Source of the DNA: Pseudofabraea citricarpa
Lineage: Eukaryota; Ascomycota; Leotiomycetes; Helotiales; Dermateaceae
Assembly: GCA_029641185.1 (NCBI GenBank)
Contig: JAPWGK010000004.1
Span: 682,001-746,000, forward strand
DNA length: 64,000 nucleotides
Direction of reading: 5' to 3'
Shown here: positions 45,833 through 56,911 of the stretch, in pieces
Numbering within the stretch: position 1 is the stretch's first letter
Layout: the number at the start of each line of letters is the position of its first letter
The notes under the pieces: model-generated
The model's database searches: none
The model's input: only the letters and a program-made list of their open reading frames with translations
Told to the model about the DNA's origin: nothing
Translations under genes and position numbers: made by a program

Positions 45833-46957
45833 ATGGCCGACACTGTTGCAACTATTGAGTAAGTCAAGCAACGGAGGAGAGCACGAGTTTTCACTAAATA
45901 ACTTTACAAAAGATATTTACAAGATCTACCACTATACCGCGAGGAAAAGCCATATTGGCGATTTCAGGCTCCTCGAGAAGGATTCGACCCAGACAACGAG
46001 CGGTTAGACAATCTTGAATTCGAGGCTCGAAAGGATATCAGAGTTCGTGATATTCGGAGTATTACAGACGAAGTCCGACTTGAAAAATACGGGTTCGAAG
46101 TCCTGTCACACAGATCTGCTGTGTCTGAGTTCATAACTCCGGCCGATGTCGACATCTATAAGACAGAAACCGAGAGTCTACTTAAAGAAAAACTTGGAGC
46201 AGTGTATGCCAAATGCTACGATCTACGTCTGAGAAAGAATGTCCGTTTCCAGCGCAGCCAGTTTGATCTTAACGATCCGCTGCACACCGAAGGCCCAGCC
46301 CGCGGGGCTCATAACGGTAACTCAGTAACCTGCTACTTGGATACCTCGCTAACTACTTCAGATATCACGATGAAGTCTGGCCCGGCTGTGATTTGCAATC
46401 AGCTATCAGAATCGGAAATGTTAAAATACCTGCGGCCAGGATACCGCATCCGCATTATCAAGTAAGAAAAAGGCCATTTACTGCTGTCTTTTGTAAAACC
46501 AAGACTAATAACAATATCAAGCACATGGCGAAGTCTGCTGCCTATTTTGGAAGATAGGCCATTGGCATTATGCGACAGCAGGTCGGTTGATCCCGATGAC
46601 CTGGTGGCTGCAGATCGCATCATACCTCATCGCGAGGGAGAGGTATACTACCTGAGATATAACCCTCGGCACAAGTGGTGAGCTTCTGATACAAACATAG
46701 ATGATTACCCCTCCTTGACAGTTTGCAAAGGTATTGGCTATCTCAACAGACCTCCACCGAGCCATTCGCCTTCGTCATGTATGATACAAAGAGCGGCAAG
46801 CATTCGCGCTGTAAGTGTGCCACACCTTTCGCGAGCGTGGGGGCTTACTTCTGCTTTAGTCTGCCCGCATGTATCTTTCCAGAATCAGGAAGCATCACGA
46901 GATGCGCCACCAAGAAGAAGCGTGGAGACCCGGTCAGTTGTGATCACAAGGGAGTGA
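45833..46957 (+). CDS. CmcJ/NvfI-like (asaB-type) Fe(II)-dependent oxygenase, 6 exons
   Basis: Exons 45833-45858, 45913-46316, 46362-46461, 46522-46677, 46731-46810 and 46860-46957 give 287 residues, the usual length. Family marks are ATIEYLQDLPLYREEKPYWRF at the N-terminus, PARGAHND (H142, D144; iron-binding HxD), RPLALCDSRSVDPDDLV, then REGEVYYLRYNPRHKWYWLSQQT, and finally FCPHVSFQNQEASRDAPPRRSVETR (H259, third iron ligand). Two introns are easy to miss. A 45-nt in-frame intron splits the HND motif. The last intron, if ignored, gives a wrong Cys-rich tail. For intron 4 the AAG acceptor at 46729-46730 restores KWYWL; a TTGACAG nine bases earlier keeps frame. Relatives hydroxylate or desaturate secondary metabolites, but no biosynthetic cluster surrounds it. 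Confidence 0.85.
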
Positions 46958-47585
46958 CAGGATAAACAGGCATCATAAAAGCTGGTGCGTGGTGATAATA
47001 GCCAGAAGTTATGGTGTTTCGGGGTTTGCACGTAACGAAATTAATAATATCTGAACTGCAAACTATATCATTCAAGCACTTATAGTAGCTTTTCAGCTGC
47101 TATCATTACTTTCTTTTTGGTCATTTTCTTTGGGAATGCTTGTGAGATAAGTCGTGGCGTATTATCCTCGTATGGCAAAGGTGGGGTTGATTATGAGCAA
47201 TGCCTCTATAGTTCACCGTTTTAGAGGTTGCGGGTAAAGTGGTACGGAAGTCTCCGCCTTAGTTGAATAATTTGCAATTCCAATTACTTTTCCTTCTCCT
47301 TTTTTTTTCTTTTTTACTTTCTTTTTGAACTTGAAGCATGATCAAAAGTACACAAAGACTTCCGTCGACACGACAACAGATTCTCAATTTGGATGTAGAG
47401 AAACGAGCCCTGTTTCTCTTTTTTTACATGACGGCAACTTTGACAGATTGAGCTCAGAATGAACCAGAATGGGAGTTACATAATCGCCTTAAGTATAATG
47501 TAAAGCTAGTCAAGATGTCTGCTCGCTTAGCTGTATTGAACGCTGTAGAGTATTGCATGTCATAAGCTGAACGCCTTTTTTGTTC
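46958..47585. other. Convergent intergenic region
   Basis: About 630 bases between the 3' ends of the CmcJ-like and NLR genes. It contains T-rich tracts near 47285-47330 and 47418-47426. No gene is recognised. Confidence 0.55.
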
Positions 47586-50500
47586 TCATCGATAGAACAG
47601 CGGAACTAAAGCATCGTAGCCTGTTTATTAATCAGTACGTGTTGAGCACTCGAACTATAGAGTTATGGGACGAGGCTATTTTAAGCGACTTGCAAGGAAT
47701 AGGCGACCGAGAAATAGGAAAAACATACTGTATTGTTCCTCTTCCCTTTCAGCATCTTCGTCGTTAAAAATCTGAATCAAGCCTCCCTCCCCAGATGCGG
47801 TGAGTTTTTGTTTTGCCAATTCAGCTCTGGCTCTATACTCAGCAGCGTCCTTGGCGTTACCGTACATGTCACTCTCCATCAACTTTGAGGTTCGCCAGAG
47901 TATTCTAGTTAGTGGGCCATCTTCTCTTGTCGGGCTTCGTAACTCAGCAATAATTTTTGCTTTGTCTAAGAAGCCTTTAGCTAGTTCTGGGTGATTCAAA
48001 GCCATCTCTGATCCCGCGAGTGAGTAATATGCACCAATGGTTAAGGGATGAATTGGCATCTCTGCGAGCGCGATCTTCAAGCAAGATTCCCAAGACTGAC
48101 GGGCAGCATGGAAGTTATTTTCTCTGAATTCGATATTTCCATAAGCGTAGTGTACGTTCGCCATGGATCCTTTGTCGCTGCGAAGATTTTTCATGAATAA
48201 GAACTCGGCTTTCCGCGTTAGTGCTCTAGCCTCAGCTAGATTCTTGTTCAACATGTGTGCCCTACCCCAACAAAGGCTTCGGTATTCTTAGTATTGGTTA
48301 ACAGTAGGGGTTGAAATAGGAAGACTCACTATGTCAGGGCCAGGTTTAAGGTTACACTCTGCCCACCTTCATTCCATATTAATATCGCTCGGTTGTAGTA
48401 ATCCAATGCATCAGGATAATTTCCCATAGCCGTCTCAAGATTTCCGAGGTTGTGATACGAAGCAGCCACGAGAACATGATCCAAAGGAAGGCGTTCTTTT
48501 CGTATTCTCAAGACAGACTCCCATGCCTTGCGACAGTCTGAGAGCCGATTCAGGTCAAGAAAACGACCACCATCAATATTCAACAGAGAAGCGTAAGAAA
48601 TCGAATCCTTTTCCTCACATGCAGCCTTCCCGGTATCACATACAACAGCCGAGAGATCAAACTCACCCACCTCATACAGGTACCAAGCACAACTGGCTAA
48701 CAGCTGTACAAGGTATTTAGAGCTTTTCAATGTGGCGGATCGTATGTGATCAGAGAACTTCTTGCTCAAGTTAACCCCGTGTGTAATGTATTCTCGACAA
48801 ACATTCCATTCTTCGTACAATGACCGGCCGCTGTTAAGTTTTGGAAATGCCTCATAGACCAGGCGAGTGGCAACATCGAAGTTGATTTGTAAGTCGTCTG
48901 CATCGTGGAAACTTACAGCCTCTTGTACAACACGGTGGATAGACATAGTAATTCCTTCAACTTTGACAAGTCTCATCTTCGCTAACTCTTCAATGGCGCG
49001 ACTACAATCGATCGAAGGAGCTGACGCATGAAGAGCCGAGGCTTGCCCTTGAGAAACATGGGCATCTTGTTTGCAGAAACTAAGTGGGCCATCCAGAGCA
49101 GCTTGATCATCAGGCATGAATAGTTCCATTCGTATAAGATCTGACATTTGTTTAGCGCCAGATTTCTCACCAGAATAAAGCTGAATATAATTGTGATTGA
49201 CGAATTTGCTACTTACCAGGTGATAGCCAGGCAAGAACACCAAGTAGAGCCCTGGCATTTCTACTCAACGCGTTGAAAGTCATGTCCCATAGAGCATCCA
49301 GAGCTGTTTCTGAAGAGGAGCGTGCGCTTGAATGACGCTTCGGAAGGGTGCGAATCCTTTCACTGAACATCTCATACGTTTTGGAAACAGTCCGCCCCCC
49401 AATCTCTGGGTCTTTGATCAGAACGGCTGCTTGCTGGATTGCCAATGCCAAGCCCTCTTTCATACATTTCAAATCAGCTGCAGATTCCAAGTATCATTTA
49501 TCTGTCCAACAGATTGCTTACCTAGACGTTTCAAAATATTCATTGCAGCTTCTTGCTCCGAGTTATCTTTACTTTGCTGCCACTGCTTACCCAGCAATTC
49601 CATCAACAGAGCCCAACTTTGACTAAAATTGAAAGGCTTGACGGTATCTCCCCGGCGTCTCACATCTTTGAGAAAATTATAGTACCGTCGAGATGTGATG
49701 AGAATAGCTCCACTAGCACCCATTGGCCAGTAAGCACGGAGTGTCTGCTCTCGTTCTACAAATCGGTCAGCGATCGCATTATAAGCGTACCCATTTTCTA
49801 TATTTCTTACCTGCGTTGTCAAAGATCAAAAGCCATCGTTTCTCTACTTAAATTAGCATCAACTAAAGATATCCAAAGACTCATTACATACGAGTCTTTT
49901 TAAGCCATTTATGTACAGCAAGAAGGTTTTCTTCATGACGCCCATCTCTATCGGCTCCAGGTAAATTGAGTGCAACTGCAACATCTGAGAAACTCTGCCG
50001 GATTGATACCGATGTCTCGCATTGAATCCAGAAAATAGCGTCGTAAGAGGTATTTTGTCGTGCGAATTGGAGCGCTATTTCGGTCTTGCCAACACCACGT
50101 TTGCCATATATGGTATATGTACGGAGCGTCTTTTCTCCTGGTTTCAGGTAATCTTCTATCTTTGCAAGCTCCTCTTCTCGTCCATAGAACACATCAGTCG
50201 CGCGACCAGGTAGCTTATGGAGGGGAAACTTTGCGGTCTCCTCGTCGTCTGGATTTAGAGCTAATCTCTGTGACATGTTCTTTATGATTCCTTCCATATT
50301 TGCCTTTGAGTAATTTACGATCTCATTGAGATGTCGTACTGTTGTGTCCAAGGTTGCTAATTGGTCGTTGATGGCTTCGTTAAGATCCGGCCAAGCTGTA
50401 TCCGCGGCTCTGTCTATGAATACATGCTTAGCGGGGATTATAGAAACTTGAAAGTATGATTAGATAGGACTTGACATACCAGAGGAGCACTCGTGAAGAT

Positions 50501-51282
50501 ATTTGAGAGAGTCCATGAATATGGTAACCATGGGCTCGAAGTAATCCACAAGTGCGATGAGTGCTTCGTTGTTTTCATCGCAGTTTTTCAAACAGCGATT
50601 AAAAAGCTCAGTAGATCTCCGAATCTTTTCGAACACCTCTGCAGTTCTTTTCAGTCTTTCAGGAGTTGTATATGAAAACTACCTGAAAGTTAGATCCAGC
50701 TTTATGCTTACGATTCAAGAATGTACTTACCTTCAAGTTCAAGTAGAAAAGGACCCAAACGATATCGAACTGGACATTAAATGGCGCTGCAAGTTCTGCA
50801 AAGTGATTGAAAAGAGTTAAAAGGGCACGAGGGAGTGCTTGGACCCTTTTCATTTGATGCTTCAATGGAGTTGTTGATGCAGGATCCGTGAGCTTTGTTT
50901 GAATCTCACTCACAACTTCCTGCCATGACCTATAATTTCTGGAAATTGCCAGATCTAATGGGAAATCAGTATAGAAAAGCAACATGACAATTTTCGCTTA
51001 CCTTCTTTAGATAGGTCTTCTTCCGTGCTGTTAATAATATCCCTCCACCGCGAAACCGAAAAGGATCTCGTGTCACTAAGGGAGAAGGTTAGAACCCAGC
51101 CTTTTAGGTCCAGAATTGAAAAAGAGATCTCACTCGAAGTCGACATCATATTCTTCATCTTTTTTAATTCGTGAAACTCTGGAAATTTTCACATTGTTCT
51201 TTGCAATCTCTGCCGTGTCTACAGCATGAGATTCAATGAGCATAGGAACCTCGATCGGCCGTTGCTGATCATGGACAGCCAT
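47586..51282 (-). CDS. NLR-type STAND protein: helical N-terminus, NB-ARC, TPR repeats; 11 exons
   Basis: Exons 51282-51134, 51075-51002, 50954-50731, 50678-50480, 50413-49892, 49846-49811, 49755-49522, 49477-49217, 49140-48330, 48276-47729 and 47620-47586 sum to 1030 codons. Residues 1-260 are helical, with a FDIVWVLFYLNLK segment typical of fungal STAND N-terminal domains. NB-ARC follows: GREEEL, P-loop GKRGVGKT (319-326), Walker B RWLLIFDN (393-400, on a 36-nt exon), sensor GAILITSRR and LGVLAWLSP. About residues 570-1000 form TPR-like helices (YHNLGNLETAMGNYPDALDYYNRA, YLCWGRAHMLNKN). The last exon supplies YDALVPLFYR, an ending I associate with this family. The frame is intact throughout, so the gene appears functional. 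Such proteins act in non-self recognition and programmed cell death in fungi; the ligand is unknown. Confidence 0.88.
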
Positions 51283-52372
51283 TTTAAAGATACAGTGATG
51301 ATGGACGGCGCAGAGTTTCCATCAAGATGTGGTGTTTAGGTTGGAGACCGGAGAGTGCTCTCAAAAGTCTTGCAAAAGACGGTAGAAAACGTCTTTGCGA
51401 ATCGCAAGTTGGAAACCAAACTCCTCACCATCCCTGAAACATAAAGCTCGAGGCATTAGCGGCGAAAGGTAAACTGATGGAGTGGCTTGCATAATGCATC
51501 CATAGCCAGTCAGTTTGTGAGGCTTTCCCGTGCATGCAAGGCTGGCATGCTGGAAGCCACAAAGATAAGACAATTCTTGGAGCTGAACTTTGGTGTGGTA
51601 TTACAAGAGAGAAGCAGAAGGATGGCGGGGTAACAGACGCGCCGGGATACTTACTCGAATGAGGGATGGCACTGAGCCTAAACCTGTTGAACAAATGTCG
51701 GGTTCTGATATCAATTGCCATCTTCCGTCTTGCTTGCCACAATAATCCCTATCATCATTTGGGCTGCACCTAAGAGTATTATCGTATGGTGTAATGGATA
51801 CCAGAAGGAACAACACTGGTGCTTATCCCAATGAATGAGAGAGCCCAACATCACCCGATCGCTTGCAGTGGACAGGATTCGAAAATGCACATACCGTAAC
51901 GCGTAACTAACTTTCGGAGCACTCGGCAGGACTTCCGTTTGCCTTCTGTTCCACTAATGCTCATTGCAAGGTGAAGTCGGTCAGAGCGAGTGCAGATAGA
52001 CAGGGCGTAATCGCTGCGTAGCCGGGCGAAAGAGATATGCAAGTCTTACCCCATTCAATCAACTCAAAATTCAGTGGCTAAACGATCCTTGTTGTGACGA
52101 GGATGCACATACTGTAGGGCCTCGTTGAGCCTGATTTGCCCAACATGTACCTATAGTAACCCAATGAACAAAGACCCAGAAATCGAGGCATGGCTTATTT
52201 ATTAGGGCAAAGCTAACTCGCTGACACGAATAAAGGCCAGGGTGTGGTGTCCAGCCGAACAAACTTACAGTTGCTAAATTTCTCATCAACTCTGTCCTCA
52301 GGTGGAATATGTGGTATAGATACTATGAAACGCTTTGGCGGCGGGACTATTTGTGAAGTTCTTTATATGTAT
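51283..52372. other. Intergenic: NLR promoter and 3' flank of the PPR-like gene
   Basis: About 1.1 kb. Several minus-strand open frames are low in complexity and match no family. No RNA gene or mobile element was recognised. Confidence 0.5.
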
Positions 52373-55138
52373 TTAGGATATTTTCTTAGGAGGAAGTGAT
52401 ATACAGTGAGTGGCTGCATTGTTTCTTGCAAGTAGCCGTTCTGCCTTAAGCCTCCGTCCATGCATCCTGAACAGAGACCGTGTCTCCACGGTTGTCTTAA
52501 GGTCCTGAATCCGAGGAAAAGCATGTCCGCCCATAACTGAATTGATCTGCCCCACCATTTCTTCAAGAGTGAGTGGGTTATTAGCCTTTGCAGTTCTATT
52601 GTGTAATCTTTTTGAGAAGCCGTGTCCATAGTATTGCACAAGACGATCAAATATCGCACTCCTGACAGCCTTGATATCGATATGCACACCAGATTGCTGG
52701 AGTCTTTGCAAAAGCTTGATTCCAGATGTCACATCGACCGTAGAGGTATGATGTTGTGGCATGTTATCAGGTAGACAATTTTGAGACTGCATAGCTGTCT
52801 CCGATCCTTCCAGTTTTGGCCTACTCCCTAGAGCCTTAATAAAACCCCACTCAACAATCGATTTTTGGAGGGGTGCTGGGAAGAGAACTTGTAATGGGTG
52901 TAGAGGATGAGAATTAGGAACTGCAGCAGGGTTCTTTTGACGCGGACCAGTTCCTATATGTGTTTGAGTTGTGACGTTCGTGTAATACACTCCATAGAAA
53001 GCACCTCGCACAGGATTATGCCACTCAGCAAGAAAAATAGAAAGACGATAAAGCTCCTCAAGCCGACCCATCATCCCCAGTCTTCGTATGATCTCTCGCC
53101 AATGTGTCGAAGAAAGATGAATGCCAGAACGCATAATATCTTTAAGAATTTCAATCACTATTTCTAGGTCACGATTGTGCCGAGGAAGGACAATCGGACG
53201 TCGACCTCGTTGACGTTTTCGTAAAACTTTCATGATAAGATAGTTGATTGTCTTTGCATGTATCGGTATTTTGTTAAATTGCATATGTGACAACCCAGTT
53301 TGAGCTGCACGCAGATCTCCCCTAAAAATGAGGCTTCTGAGTTCAACGTTCTGAGCCTCACCCTCTCGTGATTTGCCTGCAACGACTCGAATAGCTAGAG
53401 TCCTTCTGTACAGAGACCATTCGTTGGCTTGAGCGTATGAAGCCAAAAGTGCCTCTTGTAATTTCCAGTCTTCCAATGAATCTGGATGTTGATCGCTTTG
53501 CAGAAGACCCTCGAGGAAGTCGTGTTGCTCAGTTCTGGCGAAATGATAAATGGCTCTTGAAAAGACAGATTCACCGATTGAAATCCCAAGCCCTTCCAAT
53601 TGATTAATACGATAAATGACACCCTGTGCGTCCGTCTCTCGCAAGGCGATGGCTTGCAATGAAAGGGGCCCAATCTCTTGTATTCCAAGTGCATGTACTC
53701 CACTCATTGCAACATCAAGAGATATCCATGTTGTTGCAAACCATCGTGCGCCCAAATGGTCATTATACTTCTTGGCAGGAATATTAAAAGTTTTCCCATG
53801 AATGATATTCATCATTTCTGCGGAGAGTACCATATGGTCATCAAAATCGGATGACAGTTTTGAAGAAAATGAGACTTCAGCTGTGATGAGACTCTGGGCG
53901 ATAGATTTTGCCATGTCATGATCAAAACTATTGTAATAGCGTAGCAGTGATTCGACAGATTTCATCTGGTTTGGTAAGTCCTTGCGCTGCACCAGCAGGA
54001 AGTGCCATTCCAAGGCAATCTTATATTTTTGTTGCTCGCATAACAGAGGAACAATCTTTGCGTACGCATTTGTATAGCAGTTTCGTTCATATATGTACTT
54101 CAAAGCACTCAAGTCTCCATTCCATAAGCAAACCTGTCGACACATCTCTGCAAATGACCTTGGGCCCGGTGGATGACGTTCAAAGAGGCGATTATGCCAA
54201 GCCTGTGCTCTTTGGCCTTGTCCAGTCAATAATAGATGTTCTACAACCGTCACATAAAGTAAAGCCCAGCGCTGTCCTGTTGTTTCTAGTAGATCATCGG
54301 CGTATCTCCATATGTCTTGAAGTATCGAAGCATCTGAGAAGCCGAGCGTCAAAAAGGATTTCCAGAAATTTGATGCAAGACTGCCAAACATAGGGATTGG
54401 AAGCTTCTGTCGCCGAATAGCCTTCCAATACATCCTGACGCCATCCAGACCATGCATTCGTTGGCGAAACTCCAATAGCCCAGCCAACAAATCTAAGTCT
54501 TGTCGATAGATAGGACTGTCTAGTAGTCTCGGTTTTGGGGAAGAGGAACTGAATAAGTCGGATTCGAACTCGAGCTCTTCGTGTGTCCATGTCCGTTCCC
54601 TCCACTTTCCATGAAATCCAGACACATGGCGCGCTCCGCTTCGTCGGATTTTGATACTAGATGTGGCATCAAGCTTCTCCGGTGGTATTGCATCATTTGT
54701 AGTGTATATTCGATGTGTATTTGCATGGTGAGCAGCACCATAGCGAATCGTGACCCGCGGCTCTGCTTTTGGGCTTTCCGAAACCAGGGGCGCATCGGCA
54801 CTCGAATTATTCTGTATTTGTCGGTCTTGATGAACTGATTTTCCTCTGGAATCACCACCATTTCGTCTTCTGCTGCTAGCATGCTTTAGTTCCATAGCAG
54901 AAGGGAGGCTCTGATCAAGATTCGTCTCATTTCTGCTTTCCGTGAATTCCGTAGATTCCTCATGGTATTCCGTCGACTCTAGAGCAGTCGCTGCACAGCT
55001 CGAGTATCCACAAGAACTCCGAGGCCATTTTCGAAGACGTTTTGACTCTCTATGAGCTGGCGCGGGAGATCCTGTGAGATACCGTAAAAGATCCAACGAC
55101 GATGGGCGCGCGAGGAGCCTCTGCAATGCTGGGCGCAT
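52373..55138 (-). CDS. Pentatricopeptide-repeat-like mitochondrial protein
   Basis: A single exon of 921 residues. The N-terminus is Arg/Ser/Leu-rich and nearly free of acids over the first 45 residues (MRPALQRLLARPSSLDLLRYLTGS), which is a mitochondrial presequence. After a disordered segment to about 170, the body is made of helical pairs consistent with degenerate PPR or TPR-like repeats (for example DAQGVIYRINQLEGLGISIGESVFSRAIYHFART and LEIVIEILKDIMRSGIHLSSTHWREIIRRLGMMGRLEELYRL). Fungal proteins of this type stabilise or translate individual mitochondrial mRNAs. I cannot assign the specific one (Pet309/CYA-5-like is possible). It is divergent, across 271 bp, from the cytochrome c oxidase subunit VII gene, another nuclear gene for mitochondria. 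Confidence 0.75.
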   Translation of the reverse strand: MRPALQRLLARPSSLDLLRYLTGSPAPAHRESKRLRKWPRSSCGYSSCAATALESTEYHEESTEFTESRNETNLDQSLPSAMELKHASSRRRNGGDSRGKSVHQDRQIQNNSSADAPLVSESPKAEPRVTIRYGAAHHANTHRIYTTNDAIPPEKLDATSSIKIRRSGARHVSGFHGKWRERTWTHEELEFESDLFSSSSPKPRLLDSPIYRQDLDLLAGLLEFRQRMHGLDGVRMYWKAIRRQKLPIPMFGSLASNFWKSFLTLGFSDASILQDIWRYADDLLETTGQRWALLYVTVVEHLLLTGQGQRAQAWHNRLFERHPPGPRSFAEMCRQVCLWNGDLSALKYIYERNCYTNAYAKIVPLLCEQQKYKIALEWHFLLVQRKDLPNQMKSVESLLRYYNSFDHDMAKSIAQSLITAEVSFSSKLSSDFDDHMVLSAEMMNIIHGKTFNIPAKKYNDHLGARWFATTWISLDVAMSGVHALGIQEIGPLSLQAIALRETDAQGVIYRINQLEGLGISIGESVFSRAIYHFARTEQHDFLEGLLQSDQHPDSLEDWKLQEALLASYAQANEWSLYRRTLAIRVVAGKSREGEAQNVELRSLIFRGDLRAAQTGLSHMQFNKIPIHAKTINYLIMKVLRKRQRGRRPIVLPRHNRDLEIVIEILKDIMRSGIHLSSTHWREIIRRLGMMGRLEELYRLSIFLAEWHNPVRGAFYGVYYTNVTTQTHIGTGPRQKNPAAVPNSHPLHPLQVLFPAPLQKSIVEWGFIKALGSRPKLEGSETAMQSQNCLPDNMPQHHTSTVDVTSGIKLLQRLQQSGVHIDIKAVRSAIFDRLVQYYGHGFSKRLHNRTAKANNPLTLEEMVGQINSVMGGHAFPRIQDLKTTVETRSLFRMHGRRLKAERLLARNNAATHCISLPPKKIS

Positions 55139-55409
55139 TATTTGCCTCTAGTTGGGGCCAATTGGCGAAGCTACAAGATAGAGAATAGATCCCCATTGCA
55201 TCCTGTCCGAATTAACAGCGAGTAGTGTTCATGGATCTCCTTGAATGACAGATCGGGATGACCCGTAGTCGAGTAGCTCCAACAAATTCGCGACGAGACG
55301 TTCCTGATTAGTCAGCCAACGCTAAGGGAATCCCGAGCTTCAACATCTCATCGGATCATTTCACGACGACCTCTTCAAATCGCATTCGTCACCGCATAAC
55401 ACTATCAAA
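55139..55409. promoter_or_regulatory. Bidirectional promoter of PPR-like and COX7 genes
   Basis: A 271-bp interval between divergent start codons that must hold both promoters. No specific operator could be recognised. Confidence 0.55.
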
Positions 55410-55894
55410 ATGGCAGGGTGAGTCGTCAATTGAGTTCTTCTGACCGTTCTATGTACTCAGGAGGCAGGCAGCTCATCTGCAGCGCTGATATTTGTCCCAT
55501 TACTACTATGGCCTGATCTTCCTCCTATCATAATTACAGACCAAGGCTAATACAACCTACCAATAGCTTCGTCAACCGCGAGAACCGCGTTCCTTACTAC
55601 CAGCGCATGTTCCAAGAGGGACATAAGAAGCATATCCGTCAATGGAACCAAGTACGCATTCCCATTCTTCCGTCGGTGAATAATAGACGTAATGAAGCGA
55701 AGCTGACAATGCCTTCCAGACTCCTAAATCCAAGATGATCATGTACCCATACTACGCCGCTCTGTTTGGAGGCTTCGGTGGTATGTCTATGTGATGTGGA
55801 CTCGAAAAATGACCTAAGCTTACTTGGAACAGGATGCATGTACATGATGTCGCGAATGGTTTTGGGACACAAGACTTGGTTCGGAAAGGGATAG
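55410..55894 (+). CDS. cox7: Cytochrome c oxidase subunit VII, 4 exons
   Basis: Exons 55410-55417, 55567-55651, 55720-55780 and 55833-55894 give 71 residues. The product is a small single-span subunit of respiratory complex IV in the inner mitochondrial membrane. The matrix-side segment VNRENRVPYYQRMFQEGHKK precedes a membrane helix (MYPYYAALFGGFGGCMYMMSRMVL) and the tail GHKTWFGKG. The first exon carries only eight coding bases (MAG start). Length and layout match fungal Cox7 (about 60-75 residues). No cleavable presequence is expected for this subunit. I identified the family from the PYYA...GGF pattern and the GHKTWF ending. Confidence 0.8.
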
Positions 55895-56911
55895 ATTATT
55901 CGGCCTCGATACGATCTTTGGCGGTTGCGGAGAATCGAGAAAAGCAGAAGTGTATATTGAGATCAGAGAATAGAATTCCTGCTGTATCCGACCCGTGGAA
56001 ACGATTCCTTGCATGAAGAGCCTTTGTTGCCAACCAGGTCCAGCTCGTGATCTTTACCTTGTACCGTGACGCTGCGGATCCAAACCTCCCTGCTTCAGAT
56101 CTTGTTTGACTACAACGAGTTCGACTACCATCCGGCCGAAATATCTCCAAGAGGCTGAGTCTCAGTATAGCAACAGTACCGTAGGTATTATAGTTGATAT
56201 CTTGCTAAGTATGCTATTATACGCTTCACTCACTTTCTACTTGGGAGTGAGCATTATCAAATTCAATGAATAAATGTCAAGCTTCATGCGTTAGCACTTG
56301 TCCCAAATCGCACCTGACCCTATTTTGATGCGATAGAGAAACTGTTTATCATGGCTATGTGTAGTTCCTGCCCGGTCGAACGAAGCTAGTGTTCATTTTG
56401 CAGGAGGAGTTTCAATGATATTCTAAATACTACGTACGGAAGAGACTATTCACAGTGCTACCTTGTTGAGGCCGTTTGGTACCTTCGGCATCACACACGT
56501 CGTTCTCCCTTCACACAGGTATCAGAAAGCCATCAACCCTTTGGGCTCCACAATTTGAAAGCTGGACCTGACCAGGAGAGAGAGCAAACTGTTCACATTA
56601 TACGCAAGCCGAAATTGCCGGATATTGAGATGTATCACCTATGGTTGCAAAATTCAATCATGAAATTCTGTGAACGACAATGTACGATGTTACTTATGGG
56701 ACACAAGTGAAAATGCAGCAGTATTATTCTGGTTTTAACACACATACAACTTTTTAACGCCAAAAATGGCTCAATGATCCATTATCAACCTCAACCTCCC
56801 TTAAGTTCACGGTCAACCTCCAAAGATGCCAGAGAAGAATTAAGATATATCTCAATGTCGGTGGATTATTCTAGAAGTCGCAAGCTTTTGGATCGTAGAT
56901 CTTGTGGTATC
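55895..56911. other. Convergent intergenic region (1.0 kb)
   Basis: Lies between the 3' ends of COX7 and RTT103. A frame that runs on beyond the COX7 stop has no conserved features. Nothing else was recognised. Confidence 0.5.

Noticed and set aside
46811..46965. Cys-rich C-terminus for the CmcJ-like protein
   Set aside because: Reading through the last intron replaces the conserved PHVSF...APPRRSVE ending. The GTAAGT and CTTTAG sites restore it in another frame.
46958..47585. Possible tRNA or other small RNA gene
   Set aside because: Here and in the other gaps I searched for T-loop-like GTTCGANNC with a matching acceptor stem and found none convincing.
47676..47728. Hydrophobic C-terminus of the NLR (FFLFLGRLFLASRLK)
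   Set aside because: It is intron sequence after a GTATGT donor; splicing to 47620 gives the YDALVPLFYR ending instead.
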